Shown here: positions 54,101 through 60,477 of the stretch, in pieces
Position numbering within the stretch: the first letter of the stretch is position 1
How the letters are laid out: each line of letters begins with the position of its first letter
Origin: an uncultured Bacteroidales bacterium
GTDB taxonomy: Bacteria; Bacteroidota; Bacteroidia; Bacteroidales; Bacteroidaceae
NCBI GenBank assembly: GCA_902771725.1
Contig: CACXXT010000030.1
Span: forward strand, 1-64,000
Direction: 5' to 3'
Length of the DNA: 64,000 nt
The notes under the pieces: generated by a model
Told to the model about the DNA's origin: nothing
Databases searched by the model: none
The model's input: only the letters and a program-made list of their open reading frames with translations
Position numbers and translations under genes: made by a program

Positions 54101-55229
54101 ACTGCATATATCGCTTCATATAATCGTCGCGATTGAGCATGAATTCCTGCTCGTTGCCGATCTCCATGTATTTCAGGTCAAAGGGCTCTGGGTGGCCGTT
54201 TTGAGCGCGCAGGCGTCCGTAGAAGGTTTCTGTAGCCGAACCGTTGGCGTACTCGATGGCGTCCAGGGCTTCCTGGATGAAGGGATCGATGTTGTTCTCA
54301 TCGACCTTCCAGTCATGCCCGATGCCCATATTGACCACGAAGAGGGCGTGTGCGCCCAGGTCCTCGGCCAGCTGCAGGCACTCGTGATACCCCAGTCCGT
54401 CTGTTACCTTGTATCCCCAGTTTCGGTTTAGGTGTCCCGGTCGCTCCTCAATGGGTCCCACGGACTTCTTCCACTCAAAGCGGTTGGTGGCGCCGTCGGC
54501 GTAAGCTCCCTCGATGTAGCATCCACCAGGGAAACGCATGAAACGAGGATGCAGGTCCGCCAGCATCTGCGCCAAATCCTCGCGACAACCGTTGGGACGG
54601 TTTTTGAAGGTCGGTGGGAACAGGCTGACCACGTCCAGGAAGATTACTCCCTTGGCTGATCCCTTCAGCACCAGGCTGCCCCGGGGCTCGTTGCCGGTAG
54701 CCTGAATTGTGGCGGTCAGCTTCTGCCACTCCTGGGTGGCATTGACATTGACAGTTGTCTGCCCCAACCGTTGGCCGCCGGCGTTCTGCAGTTCGGCTGT
54801 GATGGTTCCCTTGTAGCTCTCTTCGGCACGCAGCCAGAAGGAGAGTGTGTAGGTGCGTCCATTGACGATGTTGATGCCCCAATAACCCTCGTTGCGGACA
54901 CCGCCTCCTGCGGCTTTGATATTCACGCGCAGCGCGCGCGCCTGTACCATATTAATCATGTTGTCTTTGACGAGGCTCATGGTCGCATTGCCTAAAATAC
55001 TCCATGCCAGCGGAGTGTTCATGTCTTCTTCAAAGGAACGGTTGCGCACCAGTTCTGCATATAGTCCTCCGTCTCCCGCATGGTTGATCTCCTCGAAGAA
55101 GATGCCATAGTGATCCTCCGTTACCAGCTGCCCCCGATTCTTAAAGTCGAAGTCGATTTTCACCTGGGCCTGAGCCGGAAGGATACACAGCACTAAAGTC
55201 CATACAGAAAACAATCTTGAAAGTCTCAT
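51195..55229 (-). CDS. Multidomain secreted GH51 alpha-L-arabinofuranosidase
   Basis: 1344 aa. A signal peptide ends PAQAQ (about 22). A CBM4/9-like domain inserted early (about 60-205) precedes the GH51 barrel. The acid/base is E360 in YMEIGNEQEF and the likely nucleophile E439 in IYVGEYAV. Further on are a beta-sandwich domain (about 560-720), a LamG-like domain (about 850-1040), a helical stretch, another carbohydrate-binding-like domain and the tail VYDLTGRRLPG...GIYIIGGKKY. It removes arabinofuranose side chains, for example from arabinan, arabinoxylan or arabinogalactan. At more than twice the usual GH51 length it is strongly elaborated. Confidence 0.92.
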   Translation of the reverse strand: MRLSRLFSVWTLVLCILPAQAQVKIDFDFKNRGQLVTEDHYGIFFEEINHAGDGGLYAELVRNRSFEEDMNTPLAWSILGNATMSLVKDNMINMVQARALRVNIKAAGGGVRNEGYWGINIVNGRTYTLSFWLRAEESYKGTITAELQNAGGQRLGQTTVNVNATQEWQKLTATIQATGNEPRGSLVLKGSAKGVIFLDVVSLFPPTFKNRPNGCREDLAQMLADLHPRFMRFPGGCYIEGAYADGATNRFEWKKSVGPIEERPGHLNRNWGYKVTDGLGYHECLQLAEDLGAHALFVVNMGIGHDWKVDENNIDPFIQEALDAIEYANGSATETFYGRLRAQNGHPEPFDLKYMEIGNEQEFMLNRDDYMKRYMQFYTAIKTRWPELHLVADSYYFDNVTEPVELKDEHYYDTPDFFISQYGRYDNQSKSSTHIYVGEYAVTKDCGWWGNMNAAIGEAVFMQGCENNSESVTMMSYAPIFTHEENYAWHPDMIRFNSSLSYGTPSYYVQRMFSNNIGQQNIRWTEQDNDPAFNNTKGSIGLGTWVTSATFKDLSVTASDTTFEVKNLVPGEWTTKGGSWTLSGNTFRQTNTSAADVTCVLNKQFTTTNVDMTVHATKNGGSEGFLIIFDYKDEQNYSWLNLGGWGNSKHAVEQCKNGVKSTLADKEGQLKTGQEYTIRVQKEGQRVRCYLNGTQIIDTNLREYANRLIFTSANLDQQSGVFYVKLVNPHAVATPVRLSFQNGRALSGEAEVLSSNNGTDENTLTNPFAITPHSQAVSVEADGSVNFKAAAYSVNVLRLKVTDVAEPVADPLPAPRLRFSFDSGTPADDSGKWTGTLFGKAAIEQQSDGNYVLSTGQLGENSYMSLPVKAVQDALAGATDYTISMNVLQRIGNNTGKFSWALELSNGTGQYFGIINSGSNNNWYCELKNSSSTSNISSWSCLRIGEWHNITCTQTDHTFRLYVDGQLRRTQSVNVSLPELVGKLKVARIAHSPFSGDAVMEHALFDDFQIFDCALSDLQVQDIAARATAMHDDAQFQGIALQQDLQNLVNEVKNYYKDANNSALTQAYNAAARVVSSGTTATRRQRYQQLLSAVTGYQEEQLQLARSGQPADLTFLIRNSSFTRYNVGWQGADIPAVRTGGDITTTYAGYNNETAEQFSRPFDIWQELTDLPAGYYQLSANAFYRAGAIEPAYAAWQKHDASIDYAQLYLGEASTPLQNLYSSQDYTYSPYRYPDDLSSASKAFNNNRYTNSVIYIVPSGQKSLRLGIRKQQTVDADWVAYDHFQLRYLGDGTGVHTLPSTQNPGPSPVYDLTGRRLPGVSAQDLHNLPAGIYIIGGKKYISHK

Positions 55230-55268
55230 ACGTTTCTTTTTTTGTTAGATAGTAAATGAAATCGGGTG

Positions 55269-55299
55269 CAAAAGTACGACGAATCCCGTAGGGAGCAAA
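55269..55299 (-). promoter_or_regulatory. Promoter of the GH51-GH27 operon
   Basis: On the minus strand, TTTG (55296-55299), a 19-nt spacer and TACTTTTG (55269-55276), with a leader of about 35 nt. Confidence 0.7.
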
Positions 55300-55410
55300 G
55301 AATCTATCACGGATAATTCTACCAATATTACTGATTATTACGAATCGGTATGGCGCAATTCTGCGAATACAATAAGAAAGGATGGAAGTTTGTCCGCAAA
55401 GAAAAAGGTG

Positions 55411-56670
55411 TCAGGGGGTATCCTCGTCGTAGTGCTGATAGAGGAAGTCGTTGTAAGGATACTTTTGTACGTGCAGTTCCCGGACACGTGTATAAAGGAT
55501 GTTGCGCAACTCGTCGATATTGGTACGCTGAGCGGCACTGATGAACAGACAATCGCCGCCCAGACGGGCCATCCACGTCTTCATGAGGTCGGGTAGGGGA
55601 GTATTCTCACGCGTGGCAGGGGTGAGGTCGTCGGCGTCCTTGGGCGTGAAGGTGTAGGCATCAATCTTGTTGAAGAGAATCATCGAGGGTTTGTCTGAAC
55701 ATCCCAGGTCACTGAGAGTTTTCTCTACCACCTTGATTTGTTCCTCGAAGTCCGGATGAGAGATATCCACTACGTGCACGAGCAAGTCCGCCTCGCGCAC
55801 CTCGTCCAGCGTGCTCTTGAAACTGTCGATGAGGTCTGTGGGAAGCTTTCGGATGAACCCCACGGTGTCCGAAAGCAGGAAGGGGAGGTTGTCGATGATG
55901 ACCTTTCGGACGGTGGTGTCGAGCGTGGCAAAGAGTTTGTTCTCGGCGAAGACCTCGCTCTTGGAAAGGAGGTTCATGAGGGTGGATTTTCCCACGTTGG
56001 TATATCCCACGAGAGCTACACGGATCATGCGTCCGCGGTTACTGCGCTGAGTGGTCTTCTGGCGATCGATGTCTGCCAGCCGTTGCTTCAGCAGGCTCAT
56101 GCGGTTGAGGATGATACGGCGGTCCATTTCCAACTGCGTCTCGCCCGGGCCGCGAAGGCCCACACTGCCCTTGCCGCCGCCCGAGCCGGAGCCGCCGCCC
56201 TGACGCTCCAGGTGAGTCCAGAGGCGCTGCAGGCGGGGTAGCATATAGCGGTACTGCGCCAGCTCCACCTGAGTCTTGGCGTTGGCGGTCTGAGCTCGCA
56301 TGGCAAAGATATCTAGGATGAGGGAGGTGCGATCCAGTATCTTGACCTTCAGCACCTGCTCGATATTACGCAACTGCTTGGCACTGAGCTCATCGTCGAA
56401 AATCACCATGCCCACTTCGCGGTCGGCGTCTTCCTCCGCCACGATGTAAGCCCGGATTTCATCGAGTTTGCCCTTGCCTACGTAAGTAACCTGGCTGGGA
56501 CCCTGCACTCGCTGGGTGAAGCGCTTGACGGTTACGGCTCCTGCCGTAGTGGCCAGGAACTCCAGTTCATCAAGATATTCGGTGGTACGTCGTTCATCCT
56601 GCTGAGGAGTGATGAGTCCCACGAGCACCGCAGTCTCCGCTTTCGCTTCAGTGATTACAAATTCCTTCAT
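55411..56670 (-). CDS. hflX: Ribosome-associated GTPase HflX
   Basis: 419 aa. The N-terminal HflX domain contains YVGKGKLDEI and FDDELSAKQLRN, followed by the GGGSGSGGGKGSVGLRGPGE loop (about 158-177). The G domain has G1 GYTNVGKST (222-230), G3 DTVGF and G4 NKID. HflX splits stalled ribosomes, especially after heat stress. Its start is directly after the lipoprotein stop at 56671, so the pair is co-transcribed. Confidence 0.96.
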   Translation of the reverse strand: MKEFVITEAKAETAVLVGLITPQQDERRTTEYLDELEFLATTAGAVTVKRFTQRVQGPSQVTYVGKGKLDEIRAYIVAEEDADREVGMVIFDDELSAKQLRNIEQVLKVKILDRTSLILDIFAMRAQTANAKTQVELAQYRYMLPRLQRLWTHLERQGGGSGSGGGKGSVGLRGPGETQLEMDRRIILNRMSLLKQRLADIDRQKTTQRSNRGRMIRVALVGYTNVGKSTLMNLLSKSEVFAENKLFATLDTTVRKVIIDNLPFLLSDTVGFIRKLPTDLIDSFKSTLDEVREADLLVHVVDISHPDFEEQIKVVEKTLSDLGCSDKPSMILFNKIDAYTFTPKDADDLTPATRENTPLPDLMKTWMARLGGDCLFISAAQRTNIDELRNILYTRVRELHVQKYPYNDFLYQHYDEDTP

Positions 56671-57525
56671 TTACTTTACCTGAATGACCAAATACTTGCT
56701 GGTGCTCCAGAACTTGTCGGGGTTCGTGATCTTCAGAGTGTACTGCTTCTTGGCATCACGCTCTAGGATGTAGCTGCCTGCAGGGTGATTGGTCAGGATT
56801 TCGGCGCTCTTGCTGTAGAGCTTGATTTCCTTGTCGATACGCGTGTCAATCTTCGTGAAGTAATCCTTGTTGAAGTCACCATTCTTGAGGACATCGCCTT
56901 TCTGCAGGATTTTCTGTTCCTTCAGCTCGGCCTTGGTGCCGAAGACAAACCAGGCACTGTGCAAGTCCTTGTCCTGAGCCTGGATGGTTTCCTGCTTCTG
57001 CTGGTTCTCGTTCTTGAGGTCGGTGACATTCTCGTTGAGTTGGCTGATCTGCTCGCCTTGTTCGGCGATTTGGACATCCTTCTCTGCCAGCTGGGCCTCG
57101 AGTTCCTGCACCCGGGAGTTCTGCTCGTCAAGCTGCTTCTGCAGGTTCTCGATGGTCTTTGTCAACTTCTCGACATTAACGGTTGTGGTCTTCAGGCGTT
57201 GCTTCAGTTGCGCGATTTTGTCGCGATTCTGCTGCATCGTCTGCTGGATGAACTCCATGTTTTCTCGGATGACGCCACGCGTGGATGCAGCTTCGGGATT
57301 ACCGTTGGCCACGGTGATTCGTCCCTCCGCCTCGTTAATCAGGCGGAAGCCCTCCTGGATTTCATTGATGGAGCCCATGATGTCGTTCAGCTCCGTTTCT
57401 TTCTCGTCAATAACCTGCATGAGTGAGTCACGCTCGTGTTGGGCGCGTTCCTCGGCAGCTTTTTTCCCTTCTGTGCAAGCCGTCAGTGCCAACAGGCAGA
57501 GCGGCAGGATAAACAATTTCTTCAT
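56671..57525 (-). CDS. Coiled-coil lipoprotein
   Basis: 284 aa. The lipoprotein signal has lipobox LTAC at residues 14-17. A long coiled coil spans about 20-185 (QLKQRLKTTTVNVEKLTKTI, LEAQLAEKDVQIAEQGEQI). A compact C-terminal domain (about 190-284, FVFGTKAELKEQKILQKGDV to FWSTSKYLVIQVK) follows. The family is conserved in Bacteroidales as far as I recall, without a known role. An envelope-spanning or scaffold function is plausible. It lies between rsmI and hflX in one unit. Confidence 0.85.
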   Translation of the reverse strand: MKKLFILPLCLLALTACTEGKKAAEERAQHERDSLMQVIDEKETELNDIMGSINEIQEGFRLINEAEGRITVANGNPEAASTRGVIRENMEFIQQTMQQNRDKIAQLKQRLKTTTVNVEKLTKTIENLQKQLDEQNSRVQELEAQLAEKDVQIAEQGEQISQLNENVTDLKNENQQKQETIQAQDKDLHSAWFVFGTKAELKEQKILQKGDVLKNGDFNKDYFTKIDTRIDKEIKLYSKSAEILTNHPAGSYILERDAKKQYTLKITNPDKFWSTSKYLVIQVK

Positions 57526-57538
57526 AAGGCTTATTGTT

Positions 57539-58258
57539 CTATGATATACTTTCTTTATTTGTAGTTTTTATAGTGTCCTCACTTGTCCTGTCTGCTTCGC
57601 AGCCGCCGACAACAATCACGAACTCGCCTCGCGGCTCGTGTTCGGTGAAGTGAGCGAGCGCCTCGGCTAAAGAACCCCGGACGTACTCCTCGTGGATTTT
57701 GGAAATCTCACGGCAGACGGCCACGGGACGCTCCGCGCCGAAGACCTCTATGAATTGCTGCAGGGCCTTGACCACCCGGTGAGGCGATTCGTAGAATACC
57801 ATCGTTCGTGGTTCTCCTGCCAACTGCTGCAGGCGTGTCTGCCGCCCTTTCTTCTGTGGCAGGAAACCCTCGAAACAGAATTTGTCGCAAGGCAAGCCGG
57901 AACCGACCAGCGCAGGCACCACCGCCGTGGCACCTGGCAGGCAAGTCACCTCAACACCGGCACGGATTGCCTCGCGAGCTACGAGGAAGCCCGGATCGCT
58001 GATTCCCGGTGTGCCGGCATCGCTGACGACGGCCACTTGCTCGCCAGCTAACAGGCGCTCCACAATGCGCTGCACCGTCTGGTGCTCATTGAATTTGTGG
58101 TACGACTGCATCGGGCGCTTGATGTCGAAATGTTTCAGCAGCAGACCGCTGGTGCGCGTGTCCTCCGCCAAAATCAAATCTGCCTCGCGCAGCACCTTCA
58201 GGGCGCGCAAAGTGATATCATCGAGGTTGCCTACGGGCGTGGGTACAATATATAACAT
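57539..58258 (-). CDS. rsmI: 16S rRNA (cytidine-1402-2'-O)-methyltransferase RsmI
   Basis: 239 aa from the ATG at 58256-58258 (MLYIVPTPVGNLDDITLRAL), the canonical N-terminus. SAM-dependent tetrapyrrole-methylase fold with LILAEDTRTSGLLLKHF, VSDAGTPGISDPG and LPGATAVVPALVGSGLP. It methylates C1402 in the ribosomal decoding site. It is first of the rsmI-lipoprotein-hflX unit and divergent from tdk. Confidence 0.95.
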   Translation of the reverse strand: MLYIVPTPVGNLDDITLRALKVLREADLILAEDTRTSGLLLKHFDIKRPMQSYHKFNEHQTVQRIVERLLAGEQVAVVSDAGTPGISDPGFLVAREAIRAGVEVTCLPGATAVVPALVGSGLPCDKFCFEGFLPQKKGRQTRLQQLAGEPRTMVFYESPHRVVKALQQFIEVFGAERPVAVCREISKIHEEYVRGSLAEALAHFTEHEPRGEFVIVVGGCEADRTSEDTIKTTNKESIS

Positions 58259-58342
58259 GGCACAAAGTTCGGCATAAATCTTCATTTAACGACCAATGAG
58301 CCGCATAAATTAACAAAGTTTTTACTTTTTCTTGCGATTTCT

Positions 58343-58373
58343 TTGGCTGGAAGCGAAGAAAACGCTAATTTCG
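58343..58373 (+). promoter_or_regulatory. tdk: tdk promoter
   Basis: TTGG (58343-58346), a 19-nt spacer and TAATTTCG (58366-58373), one base from the -7 consensus, 22 bp before the start codon. Confidence 0.55.
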
Positions 58374-58395
58374 CACCCGAAAAACGTTATCAATT

Positions 58396-58977
58396 ATGCC
58401 AAACTCGAAAGAATATAGCGGTGAATTCATGCGTCGAGGACGCGTGGAGGTCATCTGTGGATCGATGTTCTCCGGCAAGACCGAAGAACTCATCCGACGA
58501 ATGAAGCGCGCCAAGCTCTCCAAGCAGAAAGTGGAAATCTTCAAACCTTCCATTGATGTGCGCTATAGTGAGGAAGACGTCGTCAGCCACGAGGGCAACG
58601 CCATCCCCTCCACTCCTGTGGAGAGTGCCGCCAGCATCCTGCTTATGGGCTCGGACGCGGATGTGCTGGGCATTGACGAGGCTCAGTTCTTCGACAGCCA
58701 GATCGTGGATGTCTGCAATGAGTTGGCCAGCCGCGGCACACGCGTCATCGTCGCGGGTTTGGATCTGGACTTCAAGGGCAACCCGTTCGGACCGATGCCG
58801 CAACTGTGTGCCATTGCCGACGATGTCACCAAGGTTCATGCCATCTGCGTCCGCTGTGGAGCCCTCGCCTACGTAAGTCATCGCATCGTTGCCGGCGACC
58901 GCCAGGTCATGCTGGGCGAGACCCACGAGTACGAGCCCCTCTGCCGCCAGTGCTACGCAGAGGTCACCCAACGTTAA
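58396..58977 (+). CDS. tdk: Thymidine kinase
   Basis: 193 aa, type II thymidine kinase. The P-loop is [10 protein letters not shown] (about 22-31), DEAQFFD the Walker B-like motif, followed by [13 protein letters not shown] and the lasso/zinc domain with CVRCGA and CRQCY. It salvages thymidine to dTMP. The AI-2E-family gene starts 22 bp after its stop. Confidence 0.95.
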   Translation: MPNSKEYSGEFMRRGRVEVICGSMFSGKTEELIRRMKRAKLSKQKVEIFKPSIDVRYSEEDVVSHEGNAIPSTPVESAASILLMGSDADVLGIDEAQFFDSQIVDVCNELASRGTRVIVAGLDLDFKGNPFGPMPQLCAIADDVTKVHAICVRCGALAYVSHRIVAGDRQVMLGETHEYEPLCRQCYAEVTQR

Positions 58978-58999
58978 TAACCCCTTTCTATTTTTATAT

Positions 59000-60100
59000 A
59001 TGCTCAAGCAGCCCATTACCTTCGATTCCTTCATCCGCGGCCTGATAGTCGTTGCAGCCATCTTCTGTGCCGGCATGCTCATCAACAGGCTCAGCAGTGT
59101 GCTCCTGCCGTTCTTCATTGCATGGCTCCTGGCCTACTTGATGTATCCGTTCGTCAAGTTCCTCCAGTACAAGTGCCGCTTGCGCAATCGTACCCTCAGT
59201 GTCATTGTGGCAGCCATCGTCGTGCTGGCAGCCCTGACGGGATTTTTTGCCTTGATCATACCTCCTACGATAGATGAATTCAGCAAGTTCAGCGGACTCG
59301 TCAAGGAATTCTCAGACCGCTACCTCAACGACACCCGCTTTGCTCCCTACGTGAAGGAGTTCATCGACCAGTATCTTCCTCAGTATCAGGGCAAGATTAT
59401 GGAGATTGTGCAGAACAAGAGTTTCCTGGATATCGTCCAGGCCTTGCTCACCCAGCTCTGGAACTTCGTATACCAGACGGTGGACTTCGCCTTTGGTCTT
59501 GTCGGTTCCCTCATCGTTCTCCTATATATGTTTTTCATTTTGCAGGACTATGAGATGATTAGCGAAGGATGGATCAAGCTCATTCCCCAGCAGAGCCGTC
59601 CCTTTGCCGCCCGTCTGGCAGACGACGTGGAGCGTGGTATGAACAGCTATTTCCGAGGCCAGGGCACCGTGGCCTTCATCGTGGGCGTGCTCTTCTCCAT
59701 CGGTTTTCTCATTGTCGGAATGCCGATGGCCATCGGACTCGGGATGTTCATGGGTTTCCTGAATCTGGTACCTTATTTACAGACGCTCGGCTTTGTGCCC
59801 ATGGCGCTGCTGTCTCTGTTGAAGGCGGCAGATACGGGTGAGAATTTCTGGTGGATATTCTTCCTCGGATTCCTCGCTGTGGCAGTCGTGCAGGTCATCC
59901 AGGATATGATTCTCGTGCCGAAGATCATGGGGTCTGCGATGGGGCTGAATCCTGCCGTCATCCTCCTTTCGCTCTCCATCTGGGGATCCCTCCTTGGCTT
60001 CATCGGACTCATCATTGCACTGCCCCTGACCACCATTCTCATCTCCTATTACAAGCAATTTGTACTCGAAGAACGGCCAGAAGGAGAAAAAAATGCCTAA
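59000..60100 (+). CDS. AI-2E-family (PerM/YdiK-like) membrane transporter
   Basis: 366 aa from the ATG at 59000; an earlier in-frame start lies inside tdk and is rejected. About eight membrane helices form the AI-2E transporter/PerM topology: paired N-terminal helices, a periplasmic loop (about 85-150), then GVLFSIGFLIVGMPMAIGLG, FMGFLNLVPYLQTLGFVP and VVQVIQDMILVPKIMGSAMG. Members export autoinducer-2, move Na+ or H+, or are uncharacterised. The substrate here is unknown. Confidence 0.88.
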   Translation: MLKQPITFDSFIRGLIVVAAIFCAGMLINRLSSVLLPFFIAWLLAYLMYPFVKFLQYKCRLRNRTLSVIVAAIVVLAALTGFFALIIPPTIDEFSKFSGLVKEFSDRYLNDTRFAPYVKEFIDQYLPQYQGKIMEIVQNKSFLDIVQALLTQLWNFVYQTVDFAFGLVGSLIVLLYMFFILQDYEMISEGWIKLIPQQSRPFAARLADDVERGMNSYFRGQGTVAFIVGVLFSIGFLIVGMPMAIGLGMFMGFLNLVPYLQTLGFVPMALLSLLKAADTGENFWWIFFLGFLAVAVVQVIQDMILVPKIMGSAMGLNPAVILLSLSIWGSLLGFIGLIIALPLTTILISYYKQFVLEERPEGEKNA

Positions 60101-60104
60101 AAGT

Positions 60105-60135
60105 TTGGTCAGTCCATAAAAACTCACTACCTTTG
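60105..60135 (+). promoter_or_regulatory. tRNA-Lys promoter
   Basis: TTGG (60105-60108), a 19-nt spacer and TACCTTTG (60128-60135), a full match to the consensus, 52 bp before the mature tRNA 5' end. Confidence 0.8.
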
Positions 60136-60187
60136 CGCCCGCAAATGCGATAGTCGGGCTTTGCGCCGACAGTAATTTGCGATGTGG

Positions 60188-60263
60188 GATCCGTTAGCTC
60201 AGCTGGTAGAGCACAACACTTTTAATGTTGGGGTCTTGGGTTCGAGCCCCAAACGGATCACCA
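60188..60263 (+). tRNA. tRNA-Lys (anticodon TTT)
   Basis: A complete cloverleaf. Acceptor GATCCGT (60188-60194) pairs with ACGGATC (60253-60259), discriminator A60260, encoded CCA 60261-60263. The D arm is GCTC-AGCTGGTA-GAGC. The anticodon arm is CAACA-CTTTTAA-TGTTG with anticodon TTT. The T arm is TTGGG-TTCGAGC-CCCAA. It has its own promoter and a terminator 7 bp downstream. Confidence 0.97.
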
Positions 60264-60269
60264 AAAAGA

Positions 60270-60292
60270 AGGAGGCACCGCCTCCTTTTTTT
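60270..60292 (+). terminator. Terminator of tRNA-Lys
   Basis: AGGAGGC (60270-60276), loop ACC, GCCTCCT (60280-60286), running into seven T. Confidence 0.92.
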
Positions 60293-60410
60293 GTTTCCTT
60301 TTTCGCCATGAATTGGCATTCTCGTACGCGTGTGTACCTTAAATTAAAGAATCGTGGAGGAAGAAGTGAGATTTTTTGGAAAAAATGATGGCGGTATCAG
60401 AAGAAAAAGC

Positions 60411-60418
60411 TAATTTTG
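60411..60418 (+). promoter_or_regulatory. -7 promoter element of the DUF3472 gene
   Basis: TAATTTTG followed by TGCCG, 59 bp before the chosen start at 60478. TTGG at 60376-60379 is too far (31 nt) for a normal -33 box. Confidence 0.4.
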
Positions 60419-60477
60419 TGCCGAAAAGCTACCTAATCAACATGCGTGAACTAATGGAAAACTCATTGGAAAGTATC

